A program made the translations under genes and the position numbers. Below the pieces are notes generated by a model. The model was not told the DNA's origin. It saw nothing but the letters and a program-made list of their open reading frames with translations, and did no database searches. A stretch of 49,976 bases of DNA from an uncultured Clostridium sp. GTDB lineage: Bacteria; Bacillota; Clostridia; TANB77; CAG-508. Shown here in pieces: positions 41,384-49,868 of the stretch. The stretch spans positions 1 to 49,976 of the forward strand of contig URWN01000008.1 of assembly GCA_900551615.1 (NCBI GenBank), read 5' to 3'. How positions within the stretch are numbered: the stretch's first letter is position 1; the number at the start of each line of letters is the position of its first letter.

Positions 41384-41824
41384 ATGAATAATTTAGATAT
41401 TAAACTAGAAAAAGAAAATAATGACTTTTTTAGAGAATGGATTATAGAAGAATGGAAACACCATAATACTGTTGATCCAATATACCAATTAAGGATAATA
41501 AAACCTGAAGAACTAAAATTTCAAGAAACTGAAGAGTATTTTAAGATTATGTTTAAAGATAAAATGGTGGGATTTATTGGAATAAAGAATTATGAAAAAG
41601 AAATCTATTTATATAGATTTTTTATAAGTGATAAGTATAGAAACAATGGAATTGGAACAATAGCTTTAAATCAAATTATTGATATGGCAAAAGAACAAAA
41701 TAAGGATATGTCATTAGAAGTAATTGGTGAAAACATTGCAAGAGATTTATATGAAAGATTAGGATTTAAAACACATTATAGAAAAATGGTACTAAAAATA
41801 AATGATGATATATATGAAAATTAG
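41384..41824 (+). CDS. GNAT-family acetyltransferase
   Basis: This 146-residue protein has the acetyl-CoA loop DKYRNNGIGTIAL and the closing YERLGFKTHYRKM typical of GNAT enzymes. Acceptor unknown. ATAGAGGTAG precedes the ATG. It lies 10 bases ahead of the transporter, so the two are co-transcribed. Confidence 0.85.
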   Translation: MNNLDIKLEKENNDFFREWIIEEWKHHNTVDPIYQLRIIKPEELKFQETEEYFKIMFKDKMVGFIGIKNYEKEIYLYRFFISDKYRNNGIGTIALNQIIDMAKEQNKDMSLEVIGENIARDLYERLGFKTHYRKMVLKINDDIYEN

Positions 41825-41833
41825 GAGAAAAAA

Positions 41834-42703
41834 ATGTGGCTATATTGGTGTTTACTATCAACAATTATTAGTGGATTTATTCCAATAGCTTTGAAAAAGT
41901 GTTCTAATAATGAACCAAAACGTATAGCAATAATGGGGTTATTTTTGTATCATTCTATTATGATTTTAATTAGTTTAATTACTAATCCAGAATTTATTAC
42001 AAATTTAAATATTGTCGATATATTGAAAATGCTACCAGGAATTATAATTCAATCTATAGGATTTTATTGTGCAATTTCTGCAACAAAATATGGTAAAGTT
42101 GCAATAACATCTTCAATACAAAAAGCTAAAGTTGTAGTAACATTTTTATTAGGTATTGTTATACTTAAAGAGAATTGTACAATATTACAGTTAATAATTT
42201 CGATTATTTTAGTAATATTGTCTATGTTAGTAGCAAAAAGTAAAAATAATAAAGAAAAAATAGATAAAAAGCTTGAACAAAAAGCAATTTTGTATTCTTA
42301 TGGATTTGTAATATTTAATGGTATATCAAATTTCATAAATAAAATATATGTTACAGAATATCAAAATCCAGTATATGTTGTATTTAATTATGCAGTAATA
42401 ACGATTATAGGTATATTGATATATTGCTTAATAACAAAACAATGGAATTATATAGATATTAGAAAAATAAACACTAAAAAATTTTTTATTTTACAATCAT
42501 TATTAGATGCAGCGTCATCAATTTTTGATAAGATTTCATTATTAGATGGGAATGTATCTGTAATTTCTGTAATAAGTACAAGTTCTATTGCAATTACAAT
42601 TATGGCATCAAGGTTTATATTAAAAGAAAAGATAACATTAAAAAAATATTTAATGATATTAGGAATATTTATATGCGTTTTAATTTTGGCATTAATCAAA
42701 TAG
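41834..42703 (+). CDS. DMT/EamA-type membrane transporter
   Basis: The 289-residue protein has about ten hydrophobic segments in two repeats of five, as in the EamA-like drug/metabolite transporters. KYGKVAITSSIQKAK and a second-half SVISVISTSSIAITIMASR are the paired helix signatures. Substrate unknown. GGAGAAAAAA precedes the ATG. It may export or import the product handled by the GNAT or C45 neighbours, which is a guess. Confidence 0.82.
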   Translation: MWLYWCLLSTIISGFIPIALKKCSNNEPKRIAIMGLFLYHSIMILISLITNPEFITNLNIVDILKMLPGIIIQSIGFYCAISATKYGKVAITSSIQKAKVVVTFLLGIVILKENCTILQLIISIILVILSMLVAKSKNNKEKIDKKLEQKAILYSYGFVIFNGISNFINKIYVTEYQNPVYVVFNYAVITIIGILIYCLITKQWNYIDIRKINTKKFFILQSLLDAASSIFDKISLLDGNVSVISVISTSSIAITIMASRFILKEKITLKKYLMILGIFICVLILALIK

Positions 42704-42852
42704 TTGCATAGTTAAGAAACCAAATATTTCCACTTTTTTTAAATATACAAATTTATTTTTGAAATAAAATTTATAAGCCAAAAAAATAAAAAAATTTAAG
42801 AGAAATATCTATAAAATTGAAAATAAAAATACTAATAAAAGAAGGAATATAT

Positions 42853-43932
42853 ATGTTAAAAGATTTATGTTTTGAAGTAATACAAACATGCCCTAATAAG
42901 TGCAAATTTTGTTCTTCCAATTCCTCAAAAGACAAAAAAACAATAATAACATTAGAAGATTTTAAGAAAACAGTTATGTATTTTATTACTAATGGTGGAA
43001 TTGAAGAAATATCAATTTCAGTTGGAGAACCATTTCTACATCCAGATTTATTTGAAATGATAAAGTTTTGCAAGGACAATAGGATTAGAACAGTTATATT
43101 CACTAGTGGAATAAAAAGAACTTCTGCAATACCAGCAGAAATGATAGAATATATAAAAAATAAATGCAATCAAGATTTAGAAGAAATAGAAGAACATGAA
43201 CCGTGGAATGAAAGAGTAAAAAGAAATGTAAAGGCATATTATGAAAGAATGTTGAATCCAGGAGAATTCACTTCACTAACAAAGCAAGAACTAGAAAAGA
43301 TAAAAGAATTGGGAGTAGATAAAATTGTATTTGATTGGCAAGCGTTAGATGAATGTATTGATAACGAGTTGATGGGAAGAAAAGCATTAAATACATATTT
43401 AATGGATTCTTTGATTAGAGCAAGTATTGTTGGATTAAATGTTGATGTTCATTTTATTCCTATGAAGCCAAATTATAAGCAATTTCCAGATATAATAGAA
43501 TGTTTAGAAATGGCAAAAGTAAAAAATATTAGTATTTTAAATTTTGTACCACAAGGTAGAGGATTAGAAAACAAACAAGACTTGATGTTAAATGAAACAG
43601 AGTTAAGAGAATTTGGTGAAATATTAAAAAAAGAAAAAGAAAATTATAGCGGTAATATAAGAATTGGGATCCCATTAAATGGAAAAATATCACATTTATG
43701 CACAGCAGGAACTGAAAAATTAGATATAAAATATGATGGAACAATACTACCATGTCCAGCATTCAAAGAAATGAGTGTAGAAAAAATGGAAAAGTACGGC
43801 ATAAAATTACATAGTATATATGAGGATTTGGAAAAAGTAGTTATACATGAAGGAAAAAGAAAGGCACCATTATGTAAGCAAGTTTATGGATTCAGCGGAG
43901 AGTTAACACAAAAAGAAGAAACAACAAGATAA
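42853..43932 (+). CDS. Radical SAM protein with extra C-terminal cysteines (SPASM-like)
   Basis: This 359-residue radical SAM enzyme has the cluster motif CPNKCKFC with Cys13, Cys17 and Cys20, and SISVGEPFLHPDLF as the SAM-binding GE motif. Late cysteines Cys283, Cys301 (in DGTILPCPAF) and Cys341 suggest an auxiliary cluster as in SPASM/twitch proteins that modify peptides or other large substrates. The start at 42853 (MLKDLCFEVI) has AGAAGGAA upstream; an ATG at 42817 would add 12 residues without a ribosome site. No precursor peptide gene is evident nearby. It precedes the nucleotidase by 28 bases and probably begins an operon. Confidence 0.85.
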   Translation: MLKDLCFEVIQTCPNKCKFCSSNSSKDKKTIITLEDFKKTVMYFITNGGIEEISISVGEPFLHPDLFEMIKFCKDNRIRTVIFTSGIKRTSAIPAEMIEYIKNKCNQDLEEIEEHEPWNERVKRNVKAYYERMLNPGEFTSLTKQELEKIKELGVDKIVFDWQALDECIDNELMGRKALNTYLMDSLIRASIVGLNVDVHFIPMKPNYKQFPDIIECLEMAKVKNISILNFVPQGRGLENKQDLMLNETELREFGEILKKEKENYSGNIRIGIPLNGKISHLCTAGTEKLDIKYDGTILPCPAFKEMSVEKMEKYGIKLHSIYEDLEKVVIHEGKRKAPLCKQVYGFSGELTQKEETTR

Positions 43933-43960
43933 ATAAAAGAAAATAACGGAGGAAGCATTT

Positions 43961-44533
43961 ATGAAAATAGGAATAGATTTAGATGGAGTAGTTATAGATA
44001 GTGAAACAACATTTAGGACCTATGAAGAAATCTTTGATATAGATATTTTAAAAGGAAACAATCTAATAAATAAAAAAGAACCAAAATTTCAAGCTAGATA
44101 TAATTGGACAAATGAGCAAGAAAAAGAATTTATTGAAAAATATTTCATGACAGTATCAAAAGAAAGTAATTTAATGTCAGGATTTGTAGGCATATACAAT
44201 TTATTAAAAGAACAAGGACACCAATTTGTAGTTATTACTGCAAGAGGTGGTTTTATAAAAGAAATGAAATATGATGCAATAAGATTATTAGAAGAAAATA
44301 ATATTAAGTTTGATAAATATTATTGGAATGTTGAAGACAAATTAGAAATTTGTAAAAATGAAAAAGTAGACATTATGATTGATGATGATTGGAAAATAAT
44401 AAAAAAGCTAGCAGATAATGAGGTAAAAACATTATATTTTAGAGATACAAACTTGATGAAATTAGAAGAAAATGAGTACATCAAAGAAGTAAACAATTGG
44501 GGAGAAATTTATAGATATATAAGATATAATTAA
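43961..44533 (+). CDS. 5'(3')-deoxyribonucleotidase-like HAD phosphatase
   Basis: The 190-residue protein has MKIGIDLDGVVIDSE with Asp5 and Asp7 as nucleophile acids, VVITARGG for the Thr motif and IMIDDDWKII as the Mg2+ acids. It resembles small 5'-nucleotidases and is a distant relative of the 39673 protein. AACGGAGGA precedes the ATG. It forms a unit with the Ppx/GppA-like and deoxyribosyltransferase-like genes downstream, all with 17-33 base gaps. Confidence 0.8.
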   Translation: MKIGIDLDGVVIDSETTFRTYEEIFDIDILKGNNLINKKEPKFQARYNWTNEQEKEFIEKYFMTVSKESNLMSGFVGIYNLLKEQGHQFVVITARGGFIKEMKYDAIRLLEENNIKFDKYYWNVEDKLEICKNEKVDIMIDDDWKIIKKLADNEVKTLYFRDTNLMKLEENEYIKEVNNWGEIYRYIRYN

Positions 44534-44550
44534 ACATAGAGGTGAAATAA

Positions 44551-45426
44551 ATGAATAAAATAATTATAGAAGTAGGTTCAACATGTGTAAAGATAGACAG
44601 ATACAATGGTCATAATATAGAGAGATTAGATGAAATTACAATACAATTTAAAAAGCACTACAACGAAAACCACCATTTAATGGAAGATGATATAAAAGAA
44701 TTAATAAGAAAAATAAATGATTTAAAATGCATTTCAAAAGATATATATGTATGTGGTACAAGTATTTTTAGAACTCTAAGCAAAGAAGAAAAAGAAAAAT
44801 TTCTAGAAAAATTCAAAAATGAAACAGAATATGACTTTAATATAATATCACAAGAAGAGGAAAATAGATTAACAGTTTTAGGAGCAACAAGATTTGTAAA
44901 AGACAAAGTATGTGTTTTTATTGGTGGAGGAGGTTCCACTGAAATTGCAATATATGATAAAAAAATAAAAGAAAGTGCTAACACAAAAATTGGAGTTATA
45001 GATGTAATGCAAAAGTTTCCAGATTTAGCAGAAAACTATGCAACTACTGATGTAGAAACAGTAAAAGAATATATAAAAGAAAGATTAAATTTACCAAAAC
45101 AAAAAGCAGACATATTAATATTAGCAGGTGGAGGACATGAAAAATTTGCTAGATGTTCAGGAATAAAATATGAAGAAAATACTTTATATAAAGACAGTGT
45201 CTCACCAATTATGATGGATATTGAAACAAGAAAAAAAGAAACAGAAAGATATTATAAGTCAATTTCTTTGGACGAAATAAGACAAAGAGTTAAAGATCCA
45301 GATTGGTGGTATGCTACAAGAGCAATGTGTGCTTTTACATTAGTAGTTGCAGAAGCGATAGATGCAAAATATATTGTTCCAACAAATATAGCAATGGCAT
45401 ATGGAATTATAGAAAATGAAAAATAA
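44551..45426 (+). CDS. Ppx/GppA-family phosphatase
   Basis: This ASKHA-fold enzyme of 291 residues belongs to the exopolyphosphatase/pppGpp phosphatase family. The N-terminal phosphate loop IIEVGSTCVKIDRYNG, a CGTSIFRTL stretch, the QEEENRLTVLGA block and FIGGGGSTEIAIYD match the family. Whether it acts on polyphosphate or guanosine pentaphosphate cannot be told. TAGAGGTGA precedes the ATG. Its place among nucleotidases and a deoxyribosyltransferase-like gene supports a nucleotide-phosphate role. Confidence 0.85.
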   Translation: MNKIIIEVGSTCVKIDRYNGHNIERLDEITIQFKKHYNENHHLMEDDIKELIRKINDLKCISKDIYVCGTSIFRTLSKEEKEKFLEKFKNETEYDFNIISQEEENRLTVLGATRFVKDKVCVFIGGGGSTEIAIYDKKIKESANTKIGVIDVMQKFPDLAENYATTDVETVKEYIKERLNLPKQKADILILAGGGHEKFARCSGIKYEENTLYKDSVSPIMMDIETRKKETERYYKSISLDEIRQRVKDPDWWYATRAMCAFTLVVAEAIDAKYIVPTNIAMAYGIIENEK

Positions 45427-45459
45427 ATGACATAGTATAAAAAAAGAGAGGAAATATTT

Positions 45460-45873
45460 ATGTTAAAAATAAATTTAGGTGGAACTTGCGGAAATAGTAA
45501 GTGGAGAAATGAATTAACTGAAAAATTAGATAAAAAAATTGAATATAGAAATCCAGTTGTAAAAAACGGAACATGGAAATATAACAAAACGATAAAATTA
45601 AAGAAAAAAAATGATATGAGAGAATGTGATTATTTAGTTTATGTAATAACACCAAAACAAAAAGGTTTTAGTTCAATTGCATCAGCCGTTGATTATAGCA
45701 ATAAAGTTCCTAAAAAGGTTATATTTTGTATTTTAAAAGAATATGAAAATGAAAAATTTGAAGGTCACCAATTAGAAAGTATTAATTATGTTGAAGATAT
45801 AATAAAAAATAATGGTGGACTAATTCTTGAAAATTTAGATCAAATTGCTGAATTTTTAAATAATAAATGTTAA
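45460..45873 (+). CDS. Nucleoside 2-deoxyribosyltransferase-like protein
   Basis: The 137-residue protein starts MLKINLGGTCGNSKWRNEL, a variant of the NDT-like F-L-G-G-T-C-x-x-S-x-W-R motif. Later RECDYLVYVITPKQ, then FSSIASAVDYSNK supplies the E-x-x-x-A-like segment. It may cleave or exchange bases on deoxynucleosides or modified nucleotides. AGAGAGGAAA precedes the ATG. It precedes tsaC by 20 bases. Confidence 0.75.
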   Translation: MLKINLGGTCGNSKWRNELTEKLDKKIEYRNPVVKNGTWKYNKTIKLKKKNDMRECDYLVYVITPKQKGFSSIASAVDYSNKVPKKVIFCILKEYENEKFEGHQLESINYVEDIIKNNGGLILENLDQIAEFLNNKC

Positions 45874-45893
45874 AAAATTTTAAGAGGAAAATT

Positions 45894-46499
45894 ATGATAA
45901 AAAGATATAAACAAAACGAAACAGATACATTAGCAAAAATACTAAAAAATGATGGAGTAATTAGTGTTCCAACAGACACGGTATATGGAGTATGTGCCAG
46001 AATAAACTCAAAAAAAGCACATGACAATTTAGTAAAAACAAAAAATAGACCAAATACAAAACCATTTCCAGTAATGTGTTCAGATGAAGCACAAATAAAA
46101 AGCATAGCAATAGTAAATGAAAAGGAAGAAAAAATAATAAAAGAATTTATGCCAGGTCCAATAACATTAATTTTAGAGAAAAGACCAGAAGTGCCTGAAT
46201 ATGTAAACAACGGAAAAGCAACAATTGCAGTACGAATGGCAACATCAAAAGCGGTAAAAGAATTAATTATAAAAACAGGATATCCAATATTTATGAGCAG
46301 TGCCAATCAAAGTGGAGAACCAACATGTACAAACCTAGATGAAATAGAAAACGAATGTCCAAACCTAGACGGAATGATGGAAGGGACAGTTAAATTTGGA
46401 AAAGGAAGTACAATAGTTGACTGCGTTTCAAAAAAATTAAAGATTTTAAGAGAGGGACCAATTACAATAGAACAAATTAGAGAAGTTCTTGAGGGATAA
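45894..46499 (+). CDS. tsaC: Threonylcarbamoyl-AMP synthase (TsaC/Sua5/YrdC)
   Basis: This 201-residue enzyme makes threonylcarbamoyl-AMP from threonine, bicarbonate and ATP for the t6A modification of ANN-decoding tRNAs. YrdC-fold features include VISVPTDTVYGVCAR, KTKNRPNTKPFPVM, MPGPITLILEK, IAVRMATSKAV and FMSSANQSGEPT. The start at 45894 (MIKRYKQNE) has AAGAGGA upstream; the in-frame ATG at 45867 would overlap the preceding stop and lacks a ribosome site. There is no Sua5 C-terminal domain, so it is the short TsaC form. Confidence 0.93.
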   Translation: MIKRYKQNETDTLAKILKNDGVISVPTDTVYGVCARINSKKAHDNLVKTKNRPNTKPFPVMCSDEAQIKSIAIVNEKEEKIIKEFMPGPITLILEKRPEVPEYVNNGKATIAVRMATSKAVKELIIKTGYPIFMSSANQSGEPTCTNLDEIENECPNLDGMMEGTVKFGKGSTIVDCVSKKLKILREGPITIEQIREVLEG

Positions 46500-46583
46500 G
46501 AACCATAAAATTAAATATTAGTCGATAAAAATTTTAAAAGAAATGTTTAGTCAATATTAAGTTGTAGAGGAGATTTTATTATT

Positions 46584-46773
46584 GTGAATAAAGAATATAT
46601 AGAAATTAATAAAAACGCATATGAAATTTTAGCAAATGAGTATAATACTAGAAATTATAAAATTATTTAATTAATGTGGATTTGAAATATATAAACCATA
46701 TTCTGTTAATGAAAATGATAGAAATAAATTATGGTATGATGCTGTATGTAAAAAAGTTAATAAAAAATATTAA
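46584..46773 (+). pseudogene. Remnant of a class I methyltransferase, both ends kept
   Basis: A GTG start at 46584 behind AGAGGAGA begins 28 codons reading NKEYIEINKNAYEILANEYN, the usual opening of a SAM-dependent methyltransferase of the MNKEYIEINK-type, then stops at 46668-46670. A second open piece 46675-46773 reads CGFEIYKPYSVNENDRNKLW and ends KKVNKKY, like the C-terminus of the same or another enzyme. The middle, including the SAM loop, is missing. Confidence 0.6.
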
Positions 46774-47008
46774 AAGTAGATTTATATGAAACAGTATATT
46801 GCTAAAAGAAGTCAGAAAAGTAATAAAAAAAGGTGAAGTTGGAGTTACATTTATGAGCAAAAATAAAGTAAACAATAACTGCTAGAAAGTACTTTTGAAT
46901 TAAATCTTATTGGCTGATATCATAGAAAAATAAGCAATTCTACTAACAGTCGATTGCTAAAAAAGATATAAAGTGATAAGATACAAAAAATTCAAAGGAG
47001 GTTTTAAA
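46774..47008. other. Gap with decayed coding fragments
   Basis: An open fragment 46799-46885 reads LLKEVRKVIKKGEVGVTF and ends NKVNNNC; it has no start with a ribosome site and I do not recognise it. AGCAAT/ATTGCT near 46932-46960 could make a weak hairpin. Nothing else is seen before the BNR gene. Confidence 0.35.
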
Positions 47009-48739
47009 ATGGACAACGAAAAATTTGGAGAATTCATAAAAAAATTAAGAAAAGAAAAAGGAACAAAAAAAGATATTGATATAGATAAAGCAATTTCTGA
47101 GGCAATAGAAAAATATAAAAATATTGAAGAAAAAAGGAAAAAGAAAATTAACAAAATAAAGAAAACAACAGGAATTGTATCGGCTGTTATATTAATTATT
47201 TCATTATTAATACAAATTGCATATTTATTTGTATTAAAAAGACATAATTATGAGTATGTAATTGATATTTTAGAATACATAATTAATCAAATAATTATAA
47301 CTTCAGCTACAATGTGTTTGATTTTATTAACTAAAAAGGAAAAAATTAAGAATATAATTATATATATTCTCTGTATAATGTTTTCTGTAATTAATATTTC
47401 ATTTATGTGTAACAATGGATTCAAAAATAAATGTCTAATAAGTTTTTCAAATGATTTTTCAAATGAACTTGTTGTTAAAACAAATAAAAATACAGGAGTA
47501 ATAAAAATATATAGAAACCAAAAATTCTTTTTATTTGAAAAAGAAAAAGAGCAACTAGATTACGAATTAGATGGAAAAATAAAAAAACAATGGCTAACAA
47601 ATGATATATGTGGAATAACTTATAAAGATAAAAATGGTATATTACAAGAATATGTTGTTACATATGGAGATAGAGGCAATGGAATATCATATTGTTATGT
47701 AACATCAGCATTAATAGGTGATTGGCAAGTGTTTACACAATATGGTAATCCAACACAAATGTTAGTTGATAGTAAAGGGATAACAATAAAAAAGAATGGA
47801 AAAAGTGAACTTTTTACCTATGAAAATTGCAAACAGTATGGAACAACGGCATTGGTATTGTATAAGAATGATATACCTAGATATATAATTGCATTAGATA
47901 AAAATTGTGAAATTGATGAAAAAACATATATCATAAAAAAAGGTGGAACAATAACATTGGCTGAAATTTCGATGGATAAAACAATTTCTGAATCATTATA
48001 TTGTATGACATATAAAGACGAAAAAGATTTAGGAAATTATAACATTGTAAGTGTAGCAAAAGATAGTTATAAAATACAAGATGGAATAATGTATATAAGC
48101 TTTGATGGAAAAAATACAGTAGAAGTACCTGGATATTTTTCAAAAATGATAGATAGTTATAATGAATACAATTATCAAATATCAAACGAAAAAACAATTT
48201 TTTATTATATAAAGGATTCCAAAAGGTATTTAGTTTATTCTGATGATATGGGAAATAATTGGAATACTGTCGAGATAGAAAATGAGTCTTCAATACAAAA
48301 TATTCATTTTATAAATTCAAATATAGGATTTATGCTTAAATTTGAAGATGTTGCAATGGGAATAGCATTTGGTAAAATTAGTAAAACTGTTGATGGAGGA
48401 AAAAATTGGAAAGATATATATTTTGGAATTGGAGATGAAAAGAAAATATTTAAGACATCCAGTCAAATAAAATTTATTAATGAAAATGTAGGCTTTTTAA
48501 CAATGCCTTCTGCCGGAGGAGAAACTTCTGAAATGTATATTACAAAAGATGGAGGAAATAGTTTTAATAAATTAGAAATTATAAATAGTGATATTTATGA
48601 TTATTATAATTTACCAACATTTGAAGATGGAGTATCAAGTATAAAAATAACACAAGGTTCAGACGGAGATTATAATGGTGGAGATTATAAGGTCTATTAT
48701 TCAAAAAACTATGGTAATAGTTGGAGCTTGGAAAAATGA
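47009..48739 (+). CDS. Membrane protein with HTH stump, three membrane helices and BNR-type beta-propeller
   Basis: The 576-residue protein starts MDNEKFGEFIKKLRKEKG, exactly the beginning of an XRE-type HTH regulator, but the remaining HTH helices are absent and the chain jumps to a charged coiled stretch (KKDIDIDKAISEAIEKYK). Helices at about 55-76, 88-108 and 114-133 cross the membrane. The large outer part has strand-rich repeats, and its end has BNR/Ycf48-like units: YSDDMGNNWNTVEI, TVDGGKNWKDI, KDGGNSFNKLEI and YSKNYGNSWSLEK. AAGGAGGTTTT precedes ATG 47009; an ATG at 46973 lacks a ribosome site. Perhaps a cut-down relative of HTH-membrane sensor proteins. The function is unknown. Confidence 0.65.
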   Translation: MDNEKFGEFIKKLRKEKGTKKDIDIDKAISEAIEKYKNIEEKRKKKINKIKKTTGIVSAVILIISLLIQIAYLFVLKRHNYEYVIDILEYIINQIIITSATMCLILLTKKEKIKNIIIYILCIMFSVINISFMCNNGFKNKCLISFSNDFSNELVVKTNKNTGVIKIYRNQKFFLFEKEKEQLDYELDGKIKKQWLTNDICGITYKDKNGILQEYVVTYGDRGNGISYCYVTSALIGDWQVFTQYGNPTQMLVDSKGITIKKNGKSELFTYENCKQYGTTALVLYKNDIPRYIIALDKNCEIDEKTYIIKKGGTITLAEISMDKTISESLYCMTYKDEKDLGNYNIVSVAKDSYKIQDGIMYISFDGKNTVEVPGYFSKMIDSYNEYNYQISNEKTIFYYIKDSKRYLVYSDDMGNNWNTVEIENESSIQNIHFINSNIGFMLKFEDVAMGIAFGKISKTVDGGKNWKDIYFGIGDEKKIFKTSSQIKFINENVGFLTMPSAGGETSEMYITKDGGNSFNKLEIINSDIYDYYNLPTFEDGVSSIKITQGSDGDYNGGDYKVYYSKNYGNSWSLEK

Positions 48740-48875
48740 TTGTGCAAAATTATGTCATCTTTTTTGTGATGTAGATAATGTTACTTATGAAGAACTTGAA
48801 AAAATAGGTTTTACCAGAACAAAAACATTGGAATATGGTGGAGATTGTTGTGATTTTCATTTTTTCAAAAAATAG
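48735..48875 (+). pseudogene. C-terminal remnant of an ATC-hydrolase-family protein
   Basis: Immediately at the BNR stop codon, another frame reads NDCAKLCHLFCDVDN, then LEKIGFTRTKTLEYGGDCCDF and HFFKK before TAG. This is the C-terminus of the L-2-amino-thiazoline-4-carboxylate hydrolase family (x-L-C-x-x-x-C-D, R-T-x-T-L-x-x-G-G-x-x-C-D-F). Everything before it is missing. The deletion joined it to the end of the BNR gene. Confidence 0.65.
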
Positions 48876-48959
48876 TTTAGGTACATTGATTAATAAGTTA
48901 CACATTGATAAGTTTAACAAATAAATCTAAAATTAATTAGTAAATATTTATCAAACATA

Positions 48960-48988
48960 TAGACAAATTTAGAATAATATAGTAAAAT
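48960..48988 (+). promoter_or_regulatory. Putative promoter of the small hydrophobic peptide
   Basis: TAGACA (48960-48965), a 17-base spacer and TAAAAT (48983-48988). Transcription would start near 48995, before the first inverted-repeat arm. Confidence 0.5.
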
Positions 48989-49064
48989 AATTAACATAGA
49001 AAATGATAATAAACAGATGTGGTTTTGCCACCTAAGTTTTACGAATATCGTAGGAGAGGTGGTG

Positions 49065-49184
49065 ATGTTTATAGTTAAAGTAATTCTATTTTTAATATTA
49101 TCTTTAATATTTTCTTTAGCATTAAACGCTGCCTTAGAAGCAGTTCTATACAAGAACTGGGTTGATAAGCAACTACATAAATAA
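49065..49184 (+). CDS. Small hydrophobic peptide (39 aa), candidate type I toxin
   Basis: The peptide begins MFIVKVILFLILSLIF, continues as one hydrophobic helix to about residue 25 and ends with a charged tail YKNWVDKQLHK. This is the shape of membrane-acting type I toxins (TxpA, BsrG, Fst and similar), although I recognise no specific family. TAGGAGAGG lies just before; a small stem TACGA/TCGTA (49040-49052) precedes the ribosome site. The stop is followed at once by a bidirectional terminator, beyond which a convergent promoter reads back towards the gene. Confidence 0.65.
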   Translation: MFIVKVILFLILSLIFSLALNAALEAVLYKNWVDKQLHK

Positions 49185-49229
49185 AAAAGCTCACATCTGC
49201 AACTTTGGCGAGTTGGGTGTGAGTTTTTT
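49185..49229. terminator. Bidirectional terminator shared by toxin mRNA and antisense RNA
   Basis: CTCACA (49190-49195) with CAACT (49200-49204) pairs with AGTTG (49211-49215) and TGTGAG (49218-49223). An A tract precedes and a T tract follows, so both strands end in U-rich RNA. Confidence 0.8.
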
Positions 49230-49274
49230 ACAAATAATTTCGGCAAAACCACGTTTGTGGATTTGTCATTTTCT
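49185..49274 (-). ncRNA. Candidate antisense (antitoxin) RNA
   Basis: On the minus strand, TTGACT (plus coordinates 49305-49310), an 18-base spacer and TATAAT (49281-49286) form a good promoter. A transcript starting near 49274 would run about 90 nt through the second inverted-repeat arm and end at the shared terminator, overlapping the 3' end of the toxin mRNA. It contains no credible open frame. Confidence 0.5.
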
Positions 49275-49356
49275 ATATTTATTATAATATATTTATAGGC
49301 GAAAAGTCAAGATAATTTGATGGAAACTATAATAATAAAAGAAAAGGAAAAGTAAA

Positions 49357-49868
49357 ATGGAAAAAGAAAACTTTAAAAAATTTGTAATATCATTATATAA
49401 ACCAGTAAAATTTTTAACAATAATAATGATATTAAGTATGGTTATAGCACAATATTAGACTTAGTAAAACAATATATAATAAAAGGAAGAATAGATTTGC
49501 CAAGTGCAGAAAATTTTCAAATAGCGGATTTATACCATGTAGCCTTTATTTTGTTATTTGTTATTGTACTAGAATTAATATTTTCATATATATCAAATAT
49601 GACAAGAACAATACATATGGTAAAAAAACAAACACTATATATACCTGAATTACCATCTATAAGAATATAACAGGGAATATAATGGGATTTTAAATGATGC
49701 TGTATTAAATTTTTCATCATTAAGATTATATAATGCAGTAGAAAAATTCTCTAAAAATCTAAAACTAAAAAAACAAGAAGTAAATGTATATAAGAATAAA
49801 GCATCTATTAAAGAATTTACGTTTGGAGCAATAGCAAATGTTGCAGAACTTATAATGAGTGAAAAATG
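49357..49868 (+). pseudogene. Remnant of an ABC transporter membrane-domain gene
   Basis: Behind AAAAGGAAAAG, ATG 49357 reads MEKENFKKFVISLYKPVKFL with a hydrophobic segment and stops at 49456. A one-base shift continues as LDLVKQYIIKGRIDLPSAEN and a second hydrophobic stretch ending SNMTRTIHMVKKQTLY before TAA at 49668. The third frame then reads REYNGILNDAVLNFSSLRLY, then NAVEKFSKNLK. This is the membrane domain of an ABC exporter with two frameshifts and a deleted middle, and without any ATPase domain in the window. Confidence 0.7.

Larger units (their letters stand above)
49013..49258. repeat. Inverted repeats flanking the toxin-like gene
   Basis: The arm ACAGATGTGGTTTTGCC (49013-49029) faces GGCAAAACCACGTTTGT (49242-49258). 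All 17 positions pair as RNA: 15 Watson-Crick and two G-U. Similarity extends outward as TAGAAAATGA on both flanks (49 kb plus strand and 49271 minus strand). Confidence 0.75.

Noticed and set aside
45782..46306. 174-codon open frame opposite tsaC
   Set aside because: It runs antisense to the conserved YrdC domain and has no promoter or ribosome site.
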